Part shown: positions 1 to 9,286 of the stretch, piece by piece
Layout of the letters: each line of letters opens with the position of its first letter
Numbering within the stretch: the first letter of the stretch is position 1
From: Lactococcus garvieae
GTDB taxonomy: Bacteria; Bacillota; Bacilli; Lactobacillales; Streptococcaceae
Direction of reading: 5' to 3'
Length of the DNA: 34,078 nucleotides
NCBI RefSeq assembly: GCF_016758115.1
Contig: NZ_WIVG01000023.1
Coordinates: 1-34,078, forward strand
Program-made: the position numbers and the translations under genes
Notes under the pieces: generated by a model
What the model was told of the DNA's origin: nothing
Databases searched by the model: none
What the model saw: only the letters and a program-made list of their open reading frames with translations

Positions 1-94
1 GTAACTCATTTTACTTTTACCACCGCAGAGTTGACAGAACCTTTTTGTTTTTAAGTCATTTGGTTCAATCTTTTTATAGTATCTTAAAGTAAAA

Positions 95-131
95 GAAAAA
101 CGGTTTTCTTTTAAATCGAAAACCGTTTTTA
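95..131 (-). terminator. Rho-independent terminator of glnPQ
   Basis: Read on the minus strand, a perfect 11-12 bp stem (AAAACGGTTTTC paired with GAAAACCGTTTT) is followed by a T-rich run. It begins just after the glnQ stop codon, so it ends the glnPQ transcript. Confidence 0.85.
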
Positions 132-134
132 CTT

Positions 135-872
135 TTAAGCGTTCAAGACTTTTGACAAGAAGTCTTGTAAACGTGGGTGCTGTGGATTGTCAAAGATGTC
201 TTCTGGCTTACCGTCTTCAAGGATAACACCAGAATCTGTGAACATGACACGGTTGGCAACTTTGCGTGCAAATCCCATTTCGTGTGTCACAATAAGCATT
301 GTCATACCATCGTCAGCGATACGGCGCATGAGATCAAGAACATCACCAACCATTTCAGGGTCCAAGGCGGAAGTTGGCTCATCAAAGAGCATAACGTCAG
401 GATCCATAGCCAAGGCACGAGCGATAGCAACACGCTGTTTTTGCCCACCTGAGAGCATCTCAGGCATGGTACCTTTCTTCTCTTCTAGCCCAACCGCTTC
501 AAGCAAATGAAGTGCTTTTTCTTTGGCCTCTTCTTTTGTTAGTTTCTTAAGCTCAACAGGCGCATACATGATATTTTCCAAAACAGTCATGTTAGGGAAA
601 AGGTTGAAATGCTGGAAAACCATTCCGACATGTTGGCGAACCAAGTTGATATCTGTGTTTTTATCCGTGAGGTTGTAGCCGTTGATAATGACATCACCAC
701 TGGTGGCGCCTTCTAAGCCGTTCAATGTACGGAGGAAGGTTGATTTACCAGAACCTGAGGGTCCTATGATACAGACAACATCCCCCTTGTTGAACTTTGC
801 CGAGATACCTTTGAGGACCTCGTTTTTACCATATGTTTTGTGAAGATCAGTGACTTCGATTTGTACAGACAT
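135..872 (-). CDS. glnQ: Glutamine/glutamate ABC transporter ATP-binding protein GlnQ
   Basis: This is the ATPase of a polar amino-acid importer; it hydrolyses ATP at the cytoplasmic face to drive uptake through GlnP. The 245-residue protein shows all ABC motifs in order: Walker [10 protein letters not shown] near residue 37, the Q-loop [13 protein letters not shown], signature LSGGQKQR near 141, Walker [14 protein letters not shown] and the H-loop VTHEM. Length is normal for the GlnQ/HisP family. The start has a clear AAGGAG site upstream. It follows glnP by 13 bases on the same strand, so the two form one operon. In L. lactis GlnPQ imports glutamine and glutamate; that substrate is transferred here because the partner has the same tandem-receptor architecture. 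Confidence 0.95.
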   Translation of the reverse strand: MSVQIEVTDLHKTYGKNEVLKGISAKFNKGDVVCIIGPSGSGKSTFLRTLNGLEGATSGDVIINGYNLTDKNTDINLVRQHVGMVFQHFNLFPNMTVLENIMYAPVELKKLTKEEAKEKALHLLEAVGLEEKKGTMPEMLSGGQKQRVAIARALAMDPDVMLFDEPTSALDPEMVGDVLDLMRRIADDGMTMLIVTHEMGFARKVANRVMFTDSGVILEDGKPEDIFDNPQHPRLQDFLSKVLNA

Positions 873-885
873 ATCTTTAATCTCC

Positions 886-3030
886 TTATTTCATTTTTTG
901 TTCAATGCGACGTCCAGCCCACATCAAAAGAAGCAGAACAATCATGTATATCAAACCAATCAAACCATAAACACGGAAAGCTTGGAAGTTACGTGCAACG
1001 ATGATTTGACCAGCTTGTAAGAGCTCAACCAATCCGATAACAGATACTAAGGTTGTATCTTTAAGCGTGATAATAAATTGGTTAATCAAGCTCGGAATTG
1101 TAATCTTGACAGCTTGTGGCAAGATTACTTTTTGCATTGTCTTCACATAAGGAATTCCTAGTGAGCGACTGGCTTCCATTTGTCCAGCTGGAACAGCAGC
1201 AATACCCCCGCGAACGATTTCAGCGATATAGGCTGATTCATTAAGCGTTAAGGCAATAACACCGGCAGTGAACTCGTTCAGAGGACTTTGATGACCTGTA
1301 AGGAGTTGTAACATGTTTGGAATACCATAGAAAATGAAGATAGTCAACACTAAGAGAGGAATAGAACGGTTAAGGTCAACGTAAATACGTGAAATCGTAC
1401 GCAAAACTGATGAAGGACTAGCTGAGAAAAGTCCAAAGATGATACCGACAATCATAGCCAGAACAAATGAAACTAAAGCAAGTTGAATCGTAATCCAGAG
1501 TCCTTTTGCCAGCTGTTTCCAGTTGTTTTTCAAGATGCCAAACATTGTGCTTTCTGTATCTGATTCAGATGCTGTCTCTGCTTTTGAAGTCAGATATTTG
1601 TCAAGGATTTCTTGGTATTTTCCGCTGGCACGCAGTGAAGCTAGGCCATTATTAAACATTTCAATCAATTCAGGATTTGTTCCTTTTTTCACGGCAAAGC
1701 CATATTGACCAGTTGGGATACCTTCAAAAGGTGTTTTAAATTCCTGACCTTGCTTGATGGCATATTTAACCACGGGTTCGTCATCCATAAAGGCCTGTAT
1801 TGAACCGTTCTTCAATGAAGAATACATTGAAGTTGCATCAGTAAAGGTTTTTAAAGTATAACCGTACTTGCTTTCATTTTTAGTTAGGTAGTCATAAGAA
1901 GCTGTACCATTTTTGGCACCTACCTGTTTCCCCTTTAAATCTTCCCATGTTTTAATGTCATCGTTAGACTTAGAAACAGCGAGAGTCAGATTAGAGTCAA
2001 AGTAAGGATCGCCAAAGTCAAAGACTTTTTTGCGTGCGTCAGTAATAGACATACCAGCCATCATTGCATCTGCATGTCCAGCTTGGACAGCATCTACGGC
2101 AGGTTGGAAACCAACGTGGTTCCATTTAATTTTAAACCCTTGTTGTTCAGCAATTGCGTTAAGCAAGTCAACGTCAATCCCGGTGAATTTTTTATCCGTA
2201 TTTTGGAATTCAAAAGGGGCGAAACTATTTTCAGAAGCAATAGTATAAACATCTTTTTTAGGTATAGCTTTTTTACCACTTGTGTATTTTTGAACGATTT
2301 TATCATAATCGCCATTGGCTTTCATTTGAGTGAGAGCCTTATTGAAGCCATCAATTAATTTAGAATTTTCACCTTTCATCACGGCAAAACCGTAACCTCC
2401 TGGAAGTGAAAAAGAGGGGAGTTTGATGGCCAGGTCTTGACCTTGACTGATGGCATAAGAAATGACAGGAGCTTCATCCATGGCGCCGACGATATTCCCT
2501 GAAGCTAGTGATGCAAACATGTGCACCCCATCAGGATAAGTCTTAATGGAATAGCCGTATTTATCTTGATTTTTTAGCAACCAATCATAAGCAGCTGTCC
2601 CTTTTTTAGCACCAACAGCTTTGCCCTTAAGTTCATCATAGCTCTTAAGCGTAGAAGCTTTTGTTGTAGCCAAAGTAATAGCTGAGGTATAGTAAGGCTC
2701 AGAAAAATCAAAAATTTTCTTACGTTCGTCAGTGATTGACATCCCTGCAATAACGGCATCGGCTTTTCCAGCTTTTAAGTTTTGAAGAGCAGCATCAAAG
2801 CCGGGGAAGGTCATTTCAAGCTTCCAGTCATTGATCTTTGCAACTTCTTTCATGATATCTACATCGATACCTACCCAGTTTTTATTTGAATCTTGAAATT
2901 CAAAAGGGGCATAAGCATTATCACTTGCGACACGTACGGTTTCTTGAGCGCTGACGTTATCAGCAGTCACGAAGGACATTCCAGTAAGCGTGGCGAATAT
3001 TAAAGATAATGTAAAGAATAATTTCTTCAT
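886..3030 (-). CDS. glnP: GlnP, fused double substrate-binding domain plus permease of a glutamine/glutamate ABC importer
   Basis: A 714-residue membrane protein that combines receptor and translocation pore. Residues 1-28 look like a signal or anchor sequence. Two tandem family-3 periplasmic-binding-type domains follow (about 30-245 and 260-480), each with the repeated pattern APFEFQ ... GIDVD ... ADA.AGMSITD.RKK.FDF. A HisM/GlnP-type permease domain fills about 500-714, with the EAA-like segment around [13 protein letters not shown]. This double-receptor fusion is typical of lactococcal GlnP. I use the ATG at 3030 rather than 3054: an AGGAG site lies 10 bases upstream of 3030 and falls inside the longer reading frame. 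The gene has its own promoter and a GlnR box, and is followed by glnQ. Confidence 0.95.
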   Translation of the reverse strand: MKKLFFTLSLIFATLTGMSFVTADNVSAQETVRVASDNAYAPFEFQDSNKNWVGIDVDIMKEVAKINDWKLEMTFPGFDAALQNLKAGKADAVIAGMSITDERKKIFDFSEPYYTSAITLATTKASTLKSYDELKGKAVGAKKGTAAYDWLLKNQDKYGYSIKTYPDGVHMFASLASGNIVGAMDEAPVISYAISQGQDLAIKLPSFSLPGGYGFAVMKGENSKLIDGFNKALTQMKANGDYDKIVQKYTSGKKAIPKKDVYTIASENSFAPFEFQNTDKKFTGIDVDLLNAIAEQQGFKIKWNHVGFQPAVDAVQAGHADAMMAGMSITDARKKVFDFGDPYFDSNLTLAVSKSNDDIKTWEDLKGKQVGAKNGTASYDYLTKNESKYGYTLKTFTDATSMYSSLKNGSIQAFMDDEPVVKYAIKQGQEFKTPFEGIPTGQYGFAVKKGTNPELIEMFNNGLASLRASGKYQEILDKYLTSKAETASESDTESTMFGILKNNWKQLAKGLWITIQLALVSFVLAMIVGIIFGLFSASPSSVLRTISRIYVDLNRSIPLLVLTIFIFYGIPNMLQLLTGHQSPLNEFTAGVIALTLNESAYIAEIVRGGIAAVPAGQMEASRSLGIPYVKTMQKVILPQAVKITIPSLINQFIITLKDTTLVSVIGLVELLQAGQIIVARNFQAFRVYGLIGLIYMIVLLLLMWAGRRIEQKMK

Positions 3031-3083
3031 TTCATTATTTCTCCTAAGTTTCATTAATTATATAAACAAATCATATACATGCC

Positions 3084-3112
3084 AGTATACCACAAAATAG
3101 CCTTGAAAAAAA
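3084..3112 (-). promoter_or_regulatory. Promoter of glnPQ (extended -10)
   Basis: On the minus strand TGG-TATACT (3092-3084) is an extended -10 element. The -35 region 17 bases upstream is only a T-run, so it is weak, as expected for a regulated promoter. The predicted start is near 3077, about 47 bases before the glnP ATG. Confidence 0.6.
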
Positions 3113-3119
3113 TAATTCG

Positions 3120-3136
3120 TGTCATAAAACATGACA
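3120..3136. promoter_or_regulatory. GlnR box upstream of glnPQ
   Basis: The sequence TGTCA-TAAAACA-TGACA matches the GlnR/TnrA operator consensus TGTNA-N7-TNACA at every defined position. Its centre is about 51 bases upstream of the predicted glnP transcription start. GlnR is known to repress glnPQ in L. lactis when nitrogen is plentiful, so the same control is inferred here. Confidence 0.85.
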
Positions 3137-3196
3137 TGTAAAAAACTTGAGAAATGAATTTATAATTTTTTCTACAAAAATACACAAGGGAAGAAT

Positions 3197-3225
3197 TTGA
3201 TAAAGGGAATTATTTAGTGTAAAAT
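3197..3225 (+). promoter_or_regulatory. Promoter of the DedA-family gene
   Basis: TTGATA at 3197 and TAAAAT at 3220 are separated by 17 bases, a good sigma-A promoter. It is divergent from the glnPQ promoter in the same intergenic region. Confidence 0.75.
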
Positions 3226-3266
3226 TAAAAATGCAGCAACACTTTAACAGAAAGAAGAACTAAAAC

Positions 3267-3923
3267 ATGTTTGTCACACTTTCAATATTTGGCTTTTTCA
3301 ACGATTGGATTTCCAGTTTCTTGAATACGCCAGGCGCCCACATCTGGGTCTATGTACTTTTAGGTGCCATTATCTTCATCGAAACAGGATTAGTAATTTT
3401 TCCGTTTCTACCAGGTGATTCAATTCTCTTTTTTGTCGGCTCTATGGCAGCCTTATATCCAAATAAATTATCAATGCCCTTTCTAATTATAACGATGGGG
3501 ACTTTGGCTTTTCTCGCAAATCTTCTTAACTATGAAATTGGGCGCAGGTTTGGAGATGTCATCCCTAAACACAAAAGTTTATCCAAATTTTTAAAACCAG
3601 AATATATTGAAGAAGCAGAACAATTTTTTGTTAAATGGGGGTCTTGGGCGATCTTCCTTGGGCGTTTTATGCCTATCATTCGTACAGTAGTTCCCTTTAC
3701 AGCAGGAACCAGTCGTATGCCGCATAAAAAGTTCGTCCTCTATAATTTTTTAGGTGGTTTTGCTTGGGTGATTGTTGCTCTAGGTGCTGGTTTCCTTTTT
3801 GGACAAGTTCCATTTATTAAGAAAAATTTTGAGTTGGTCATGTTAACTATTGTTGCTGTATCCTTACTTCCGGCAATAATTGGTGTGGCAAAACGATTTT
3901 TCACAGGGCGCAAAGCAGCATAA
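3267..3923 (+). CDS. DedA (VTT domain) family membrane protein
   Basis: A 218-residue integral membrane protein of the DedA/SNARE-associated family, whose members are linked to lipid flipping and membrane homeostasis. The family signature GRFMPIIRTVVPFTAG is present at about residues 131-146, and the FPFLPGDS motif around residue 46 is also typical. Hydrophobic helices lie near 26-60, 70-95, 150-175 and 185-205. Length is normal for the family. The ribosome site (AGAAAGAAG) is modest. It has its own promoter and a strong terminator, so it is monocistronic. The exact substrate cannot be told from sequence. Confidence 0.9.
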   Translation: MFVTLSIFGFFNDWISSFLNTPGAHIWVYVLLGAIIFIETGLVIFPFLPGDSILFFVGSMAALYPNKLSMPFLIITMGTLAFLANLLNYEIGRRFGDVIPKHKSLSKFLKPEYIEEAEQFFVKWGSWAIFLGRFMPIIRTVVPFTAGTSRMPHKKFVLYNFLGGFAWVIVALGAGFLFGQVPFIKKNFELVMLTIVAVSLLPAIIGVAKRFFTGRKAA

Positions 3924-3932
3924 ATAAGTTAT

Positions 3933-3962
3933 AATAGTATTAGTTATCTAATACTATTTTTT
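3933..3962 (+). terminator. Terminator after the DedA-family gene
   Basis: A perfect 11 bp stem (AATAGTATTAG / CTAATACTATT) with a four-base loop is followed by a run of Ts. It separates the DedA gene from the aro genes. Confidence 0.9.
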
Positions 3963-4009
3963 ATATTAAAAATCAATGCGGCAAAACAACTAATAGATAC
4001 GGGTAAAAT

Positions 4010-4876
4010 ATGGAGATAAATGGATACACGAGGATGGCGGCAGTTTTAGCCTATCCTATCAAACATAGTTTCTCACCCTTTATCCATAATCGTGCATTTG
4101 AACTGGTGAACGAAAATGGTGCATATCTGGCTTGGGAACTTAAAGATGAAAAATATTTAGGCCAGACGGTAAATAATGTTAGAACTTTGGACATGTACGG
4201 GCTTAACATCTCGATGCCTTATAAGTATAAGGTAATCGAATTTTTAGATGATTTATCGGAGGAAGCACGCCTGATGGGCGCTGTGAACACTGTTGTCAAT
4301 CATAGCGGGAAGCTGGTAGGCCATAATACAGATGGCATAGGATTTTTTAATGCCCTAACTTTTGAGCCTAAGGATAAAAAGATGGTACTTATAGGCGGTG
4401 GTGGCGCCGCCCTTGCCATTATTGTTCAAGCTTTCCTGCTCGGGATGCGAGAAATTACTGTTTTTGCTAGGCGGTCTAGTTCTTACGAGGCCTTGGAGCA
4501 ACGCGTGGAAGAATTAGCGACTCAAACACAAAGTATACTCAGAGTTTTCGACTTGGCTGATACCTCACGTCTGCAATATGAAATTACTGAAGCAGATCTA
4601 CTGGTTAATGCAACACCGGTCGGTATGTTGGACAAAGCAATGCCCGTCTCGTCTTCTATTAATCTCCCCTCTCATCTATTAGTGGTAGATACGATTTACA
4701 AGCTACAGGAAACGCCATTGATGAAATGGGCAGAAGCTCAGGGAGTTCAAACGAAAAATGGCTTGGGAATGCTTCTTCATCAAGCTGCGGCCTCTTTTGA
4801 ATTATGGACGGGGAAGAAAATGCCTATTGGGCAGATAGGACAGGAATTGGAGGAAAAAAATGAAATTAAAAGTTGA
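4010..4876 (+). CDS. aroE: Shikimate dehydrogenase AroE
   Basis: Reduces 3-dehydroshikimate to shikimate with NADPH. The 288-residue protein has the substrate motif SFSPFIHN (20-27), NISMPYK with catalytic Lys72, NTDG with Asp108, the nucleotide loop GGGGAA near 129-134, NATPVGM and a C-terminal [10 protein letters not shown]. All key residues are intact. The start at 4010 keeps the family N-terminus ([10 protein letters not shown]) but has only a weak ribosome site (CGGG), and no convincing -35/-10 pair was found between the upstream terminator and this ATG. The alternative in-frame ATG at 4034 is possible. The last 17 bases overlap aroB, so the two are translationally coupled. Confidence 0.95.
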   Translation: MEINGYTRMAAVLAYPIKHSFSPFIHNRAFELVNENGAYLAWELKDEKYLGQTVNNVRTLDMYGLNISMPYKYKVIEFLDDLSEEARLMGAVNTVVNHSGKLVGHNTDGIGFFNALTFEPKDKKMVLIGGGGAALAIIVQAFLLGMREITVFARRSSSYEALEQRVEELATQTQSILRVFDLADTSRLQYEITEADLLVNATPVGMLDKAMPVSSSINLPSHLLVVDTIYKLQETPLMKWAEAQGVQTKNGLGMLLHQAAASFELWTGKKMPIGQIGQELEEKNEIKS

Positions 4877-5942
4877 TCTTCCACGAAATTCTTATGATAT
4901 TCTTATCAAAAAAGGCAGTTTATCCTCTGTCGGAAACTGGGTCAGTGGCCTCTGGAAGAAGCAAAAGATTGTTCTTGTGACGGATAATAATGTTAATGCG
5001 CTTTATGGTACTGAGGTCGTGACCAAATTGGAGCGTGAAGGCTTTGAGATTTTTACTTTTGAATTTCCAGCAGGCGAGGCGAACAAAAGCTTAGCTACTG
5101 TAGAAAAACTTTGGAATTTTTGTGCCGAACAATCTCTGACGCGTTCAGACGGCATTATTGCTTTGGGAGGAGGAGTCGTTGGTGATCTGGCTGCTTTTGC
5201 TGCCAGTACTTATATGCGGGGGATTCATTTTCTCCAAATACCTACCAGCTTGACTGCACAAGTTGACAGTTCTATTGGCGGAAAAACTGGTGTGAATAGT
5301 GCCTATGCTAAAAACATGATTGGAACTTTTGCACAGCCAGATGGTGTACTGATTGACCCAGAAGTCTTAAAAACGTTGCCCTCTCGAGACTTCCGCGAAG
5401 GCATTGGAGAAATTGTGAAGTGTGCCCTTATCGCGGATAAGGAACTGTGGCAACGTCTATCCAAGTTGAACGATGCTCAAGAATTATTACAGGAAGCAGA
5501 ATACTTTATTCATGCAGCCTGTGAAGTAAAGCGAAAACTTGTAGTGGAAGACCAATTTGACCAAGGAATACGACTATATTTGAATTTTGGTCACACCATT
5601 GGTCATGCTGTGGAAGCTTGGGCGGGCTACGGGCAAGTTATGCACGGTGAAGCTGTTGCGATTGGCATGGTCCAAATCAGTAAAGTTGCGGAAAGTAAAG
5701 GGCTTATGTCTAAAGGGATGACCGAAAACATTGAAGAACTGCTGCAAAAGTTTCAACTCCCTCAAACTTATCAGCCTTGGGATGAAACGGCCCTGTTTGA
5801 CATAGTCGTGCACGACAAAAAGGCACGAGGAAATAAGATAAATATAGTACTTGTGCCAGAAATTGGCCGTGCCACAATCCATGAAATAAGTCTAGAAGAA
5901 ATGCGAGAATACCTGAAGGAAGGAGACAATAACAGTCTTTGA
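4860..5942 (+). CDS. aroB: 3-Dehydroquinate synthase AroB
   Basis: Converts DAHP to 3-dehydroquinate, the second shikimate-pathway step, using NAD and a divalent metal. The 360-residue protein shows the NAD loop GGGVVGD (103-109), the stretch [13 protein letters not shown] (134-146), and the likely metal ligands Glu184 (EGIGEIVK), His245 (NFGHTIGH) and His262 (HGEA). Its ATG lies inside the end of aroE and is preceded by GGAGG located within aroE, so expression is coupled. No defects are visible. Confidence 0.95.
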   Translation: MKLKVDLPRNSYDILIKKGSLSSVGNWVSGLWKKQKIVLVTDNNVNALYGTEVVTKLEREGFEIFTFEFPAGEANKSLATVEKLWNFCAEQSLTRSDGIIALGGGVVGDLAAFAASTYMRGIHFLQIPTSLTAQVDSSIGGKTGVNSAYAKNMIGTFAQPDGVLIDPEVLKTLPSRDFREGIGEIVKCALIADKELWQRLSKLNDAQELLQEAEYFIHAACEVKRKLVVEDQFDQGIRLYLNFGHTIGHAVEAWAGYGQVMHGEAVAIGMVQISKVAESKGLMSKGMTENIEELLQKFQLPQTYQPWDETALFDIVVHDKKARGNKINIVLVPEIGRATIHEISLEEMREYLKEGDNNSL

Positions 5943-6050
5943 AGAGCTGTTGTTAGTCGAGACTTACTGAAAGCCTCAATGCAGGCGCTCGCCAAGATTT
6001 TGGAAACAGGGCTTATAAAGAATTACTTGTTTCTCATAAATAGGAATACA

Positions 6051-6077
6051 ATGGAGAAAATAATCAAAAAATTATAA
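6051..6077 (+). CDS. Eight-codon mini-ORF overlapping the permease start (possible leader peptide)
   Basis: ATG at 6051, preceded by AGGA five bases away, reads MEKIIKKL and stops in TAA. That stop overlaps the A of the permease start codon (TAATG). The permease itself has no ribosome site of its own, so reinitiation from this mini-ORF is a plausible way to translate it. Inference only; eight codons can occur by chance. Confidence 0.35.
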   Translation: MEKIIKKL

Positions 6078-7003
6078 TGTTTGTCTATCTTGGAATAGCA
6101 CTTTTTGCGGGTTTTTTACTAGCAAACCAAAACCCGATTAACGCCGAACTTCGCAAAAATGTTAATTCCCCATTTTGGGCATCGACAATTTCTCAAATTA
6201 TTGGGGTTGTTTTCTTAGGTACAACCTCATTGCTTTTAACGGGGAACTTGTTTCCGTCTGCCGAATTTATCCAGTCTCATCCAGTCTGGATATGGATTGG
6301 TGGCTTACTTGGTCCTGTCTATGTCACGTCTAATGTTTTCCTTTTTCCAAGATTAGGCGCTGTGCAGACCGTTATTTTCCCTATTTTGGGGCAGGTAGTG
6401 ACAGGTGTTATTATTGACAGCTTTGGCTGGTTTTACGCAGTCCATATTCCTATGAGTGTGATGCGTGTTTTGGGAGTTCTTATTACAATATTAGGTCTCC
6501 TGATTGCTGTAGTCCTCCCGAGTCTAAAGGACAACTCAAACCAGTCCGAACCGAGACCTAACTTGTTGCCTTGGCGACTCTGGGCAATTATATCCGGTTC
6601 ATTTATGGCAATTCAGCAAGCGATTAATGGACACTTGGGCCTTTTGTTGCAGAGGCCTATTCAAGCTTCTTTTATCTCCTTTTTTATCGGTTTAATCGCT
6701 ATTCTTCTTGTTACTTTGCTGATTGAGCGGCGCCTTATCACTAAAGTAGAGTTAAGACAGATAAAAAAATGGAACATGTTAGGCGGCATTTGGGGGGCTT
6801 TCTTCGTTTTAGGTTCGGTTTTGGCCGTGCCAAAGATAGGCGCGGGGCTTAGTATCATGATGGCTCTTTTAGGACAAATCCTTGGGTCAATGTTGGTCCA
6901 ACAGTTCGGTTGGTGGCGTTCAGGTACCTATCCGATACGCATGATACAAGTTGTTGGTCTTGGGCTCATGCTGGTGGGTATTGTTTGTATAAAATTTTTG
7001 TGA
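6077..7003 (+). CDS. DMT-superfamily permease, YdcZ/DUF606 type (two-repeat)
   Basis: A very hydrophobic 308-residue protein with about ten predicted helices. Its two halves are related: LANQNPINAELRKNVNSPFWAS near residue 15 resembles AIQQAINGHLGLLLQRPIQASF near 178, and GGLLGPVYVTSNVFLFPRLGA near 75 resembles GGIWGAFFVLGSVLAVPKIGA near 237. This is the duplicated DUF606 (YdcZ) fold of the drug/metabolite transporter superfamily. The substrate is unknown. It sits between aroB and aroC, so a role around aromatic compounds is possible but unproven. No Shine-Dalgarno precedes the ATG; see the overlapping mini-ORF. There are 134 bases between aroB and this start. Confidence 0.85.
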   Translation: MFVYLGIALFAGFLLANQNPINAELRKNVNSPFWASTISQIIGVVFLGTTSLLLTGNLFPSAEFIQSHPVWIWIGGLLGPVYVTSNVFLFPRLGAVQTVIFPILGQVVTGVIIDSFGWFYAVHIPMSVMRVLGVLITILGLLIAVVLPSLKDNSNQSEPRPNLLPWRLWAIISGSFMAIQQAINGHLGLLLQRPIQASFISFFIGLIAILLVTLLIERRLITKVELRQIKKWNMLGGIWGAFFVLGSVLAVPKIGAGLSIMMALLGQILGSMLVQQFGWWRSGTYPIRMIQVVGLGLMLVGIVCIKFL

Positions 7004-7009
7004 GGTCAT

Positions 7010-7600
7010 ATGTTTAGAAAAAAATCATTTGAAGTATTTGATATTGAAGGTCTGGATGCGCGTATGCAAGCTGTGCGCTCGGAGATTCAACCTGTTTTTA
7101 TGGAGATAGGTGAGGTCTTGAAAGAAAGAATCAGTCAAGCTTTTCCAGAGCAGGATTTTTATCTGCACATTGCTCAGCATCGACGCCGCACCAGACATGC
7201 TCCAGAAAATACGTGGTCAGCCATCGGTCGACAAAAGCGAGGATATAAGATGGAACCGCATTTTCAGCTAGGCATTTGGAAAGACTATGTGTTTATTTAC
7301 CTTTCCATCATTGATCAACCGAAAGGTCAGCAAGACTATGCTGATAAATTAACTCAATTTGGCGCTTTGCCAGCCGGTTTTGTTCTTTCAAAGGATCATA
7401 CGCAGCCGAACTTTTATGAAACCAGCCATTTTTCAGAACTGATCACACGTTTGAAAAAGGTAAAAAAAGCAGAGTTAGAAATAGGGAAAGTTTGGGAAGC
7501 TTCTCGTTTTGATGGGAAGCAAGACGAAGTAATCTTGCAAGAAATGCTTGAAACTGTTGACCTTCTACTTCCCATATACAAAGGATTGATGGAGGAATAA
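7010..7600 (+). CDS. DUF1054 (YktB-like, UPF0637) protein
   Basis: A soluble 196-residue protein of the YktB/UPF0637 family, which is widespread in Firmicutes and has no established function. Family features visible are an N-terminal [12 protein letters not shown], the basic [17 protein letters not shown] segment near 53-70, and EPHFQLGIW near 84. It starts seven bases after the permease stop, with GAGGT overlapping that stop, and ends one base before aroC. It is therefore co-transcribed with the shikimate genes. The context gives no firm function. Confidence 0.85.
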   Translation: MFRKKSFEVFDIEGLDARMQAVRSEIQPVFMEIGEVLKERISQAFPEQDFYLHIAQHRRRTRHAPENTWSAIGRQKRGYKMEPHFQLGIWKDYVFIYLSIIDQPKGQQDYADKLTQFGALPAGFVLSKDHTQPNFYETSHFSELITRLKKVKKAELEIGKVWEASRFDGKQDEVILQEMLETVDLLLPIYKGLMEE

Positions 7601-7601
7601 C

Positions 7602-8771
7602 ATGCGTTTTTTTACAGCCGGAGAGTCACATGGTCCGCGATTGACAGCCATTATTGAAGGGCTTCCTGCAGGACTTCCTCTGCAAGCTGAGGATATCAAT
7701 ATTGAACTCAAACGTCGTCAAGGTGGCTATGGACGGGGCGGACGTATGAAGATTGAGAATGATCAAGTTGAAATTACGAGTGGTCTTCGACACGGAAAAA
7801 CTTTAGGAAGTCCGCTCACACTCAATGTAAGCAATCGTGATTTCTCACATTGGACAGAAATTATGGCTTCTGGAGCGGTTGACGAGTCCATAAAGAAACA
7901 ACGAAAGCTAACGAAACCAAGACCAGGTCATGCGGATCTCGTTGGTGGAATGAAGTACGAATTTGACGACTTGCGCAATACACTTGAACGTTCTTCAGCG
8001 CGTGAAACAACCATGAGAGTGGCAGTTGGTGCGGTAGCTAAGACTTTGCTAAAAAATTTAGGTATTGATCTGGCTAATCATGTGGTCAATTTTGGTGGCA
8101 AGGAGGTTGCAGCGCATCTTTCAGATTTGACAGTGGAGAAAATCAAAGAAAGAGCTGGATCAAATGACTTATCTCTGGTCGACACCTCACGTGCGGCAGA
8201 GATTCGTGCCTATATAGATGACATAAAAAAGAAGGGGGATACAATCGGGGGAATAGTTGAGGTACGTGCGACAAATGTTCCTGCTGGTCTGGGTTCCTAT
8301 GTGCATTACGACCGAAAATTAGATGCGAAATTTGCAGCAGCTGTTGTTTCAATTAACGCCTTTAAAGGGGTCGAGTTTGGTTTAGGTTTCGAATCAGGAC
8401 GGCTTCAGGGAAGCCAAGTCATGGATGAAATCTGTTGGTCGGAACAAGCGGGTTACAGCCGGGAGAGCAATAATCTTGGCGGCTTTGAAGGGGGAATGAC
8501 AAACGGAGAAGATTTGATCATTCGAGGTGTAATGAAACCTATTCCGACCTTGTATAAGCCTCTTATGTCAGTAGATATGGAAACACATGAGCCTTATAAG
8601 GCAAGTGTTGAGCGTTCTGATCCTACGGCCTTGCCAGCGGCAGGCGTCGTTATGGAAAACGTTGTTGCCACCGTTTTAGCTCAGGAAATTTGTGACAAAT
8701 TTTCGAGTGACAGTTTTAGAGAACTTCAAGAAGCATTTCAAAAGTATAAAGCACGCTTAAAAAAATTCTGA
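7602..8771 (+). CDS. aroC: Chorismate synthase AroC
   Basis: Makes chorismate from EPSP using reduced FMN, the last common step of aromatic biosynthesis. The 389-residue protein has the family signatures GESHG (7-11, including His10), [12 protein letters not shown] near 38-49, RPGHADLVG near 107, GSQVMDE, and the C-terminal [21 protein letters not shown] block. A GGAGG site lies seven bases upstream. It is the last gene of the first aro cluster and is followed directly by a strong terminator. In L. lactis tyrA-aroA-aroK-pheA form a cluster; here aroA lies about 8 kb further on. Confidence 0.95.
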   Translation: MRFFTAGESHGPRLTAIIEGLPAGLPLQAEDINIELKRRQGGYGRGGRMKIENDQVEITSGLRHGKTLGSPLTLNVSNRDFSHWTEIMASGAVDESIKKQRKLTKPRPGHADLVGGMKYEFDDLRNTLERSSARETTMRVAVGAVAKTLLKNLGIDLANHVVNFGGKEVAAHLSDLTVEKIKERAGSNDLSLVDTSRAAEIRAYIDDIKKKGDTIGGIVEVRATNVPAGLGSYVHYDRKLDAKFAAAVVSINAFKGVEFGLGFESGRLQGSQVMDEICWSEQAGYSRESNNLGGFEGGMTNGEDLIIRGVMKPIPTLYKPLMSVDMETHEPYKASVERSDPTALPAAGVVMENVVATVLAQEICDKFSSDSFRELQEAFQKYKARLKKF

Positions 8772-8804
8772 AAAAACTAGAACCATTGTGGTCCTAGTTT
8801 TTTT
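8772..8804 (+). terminator. Terminator after aroC
   Basis: The stem AAAAAACTAG-A-ACCA / TGGT-C-CTAGTTTTTT begins at the base after the aroC stop codon and ends in a T-run. It separates the aro genes from the peptide-resistance module. Confidence 0.9.
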
Positions 8805-8806
8805 CA

Positions 8807-8820
8807 TTACAAAAGTGTAA
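8807..8820. promoter_or_regulatory. BceR-type operator
   Basis: TTACA-AAAG-TGTAA is a perfect match to TNACA-N4-TGTAA, the consensus described for BceR-like response regulators of Firmicute peptide-resistance modules. It abuts the -35 position of the promoter for the YxeA-BceAB genes, the expected site for an activator. The cognate regulator is probably the one encoded at 12517. Confidence 0.8.
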
Positions 8821-8848
8821 GTTTATAGAAAATATTATTTGCTAGAAT
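8820..8848 (+). promoter_or_regulatory. Activator-dependent promoter of the YxeA-BceAB operon
   Basis: TGC-TAGAAT (8840-8848) is an extended -10. The hexamer 17 bases upstream, AGTTTA, is a poor -35 and directly follows the BceR-type box. A weak -35 beside an operator is typical of promoters switched on by an OmpR-family activator. Confidence 0.6.
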
Positions 8849-8899
8849 AAAGATATAAACTTAAGTAAAAGACACGCCTAATATGAAAGAGGAAAAAAT

Positions 8900-9256
8900 A
8901 TGAAAAAGGTATTATTTGGTTTACTTGCATTTGTCGTAATCATCGGTGGTTTAGGTTATAGTTGGTATAACACGAGCTATGGTGGCACAGAACGTTATGT
9001 GAAAATCACTGAAGATGGTAGAAAAAAAGTCATTAAAGCAGACTCGGGCGAGCGTTTTACAGATTATGAGTACGAGATGACCGCTTATGATAAAAAAGGA
9101 GATGAAAAAGAAGTTTCCTTTACAGCACAGCATAACTTACGTAAAAATGCTTACCTAAAACTGATAGATAACAAAGTCAAAGGTATAACAAGCTGGGAAG
9201 AAGTTCAAGAAAAAGACTTGCCAAGTAAAGCAAAAGAGAAGTTAAACCAAAACTAA
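8900..9256 (+). CDS. YxeA-family (DUF1093) secreted or membrane-anchored protein
   Basis: A 118-residue protein with an N-terminal hydrophobic segment (about 4-23) and a small extracytoplasmic domain. The C-terminal pattern LRKNAYLKL...KGITSWEEVQEKDLPSKA is characteristic of the YxeA/DUF1093 family. In B. subtilis yxeA sits beside the yxdJKLM peptide-sensing system; here too the gene is first in an operon with a BceAB-type transporter. An AGAGGAAAAAAT ribosome site precedes the ATG. Its biochemical role is not established; an accessory function at the membrane during peptide stress is inferred from context. Confidence 0.85.
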   Translation: MKKVLFGLLAFVVIIGGLGYSWYNTSYGGTERYVKITEDGRKKVIKADSGERFTDYEYEMTAYDKKGDEKEVSFTAQHNLRKNAYLKLIDNKVKGITSWEEVQEKDLPSKAKEKLNQN

Positions 9257-9286
9257 AATCAAGGCAAGATATATGGAGGAGAAAAA

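Noticed and set aside
1-94. Minus-strand open frame at the left edge reading KRFCQLCGGKSKMSY, like a zinc-ribbon start
   Set aside because: No in-frame start codon or ribosome site between the glnPQ terminator and this stretch, and the window ends too soon to judge it.
886-3030. GlnP as an accidental fusion or assembly error because it holds two near-identical receptor domains
   Set aside because: Tandem receptor domains fused to the permease are the normal architecture of lactococcal GlnP, and the two copies have clearly diverged.
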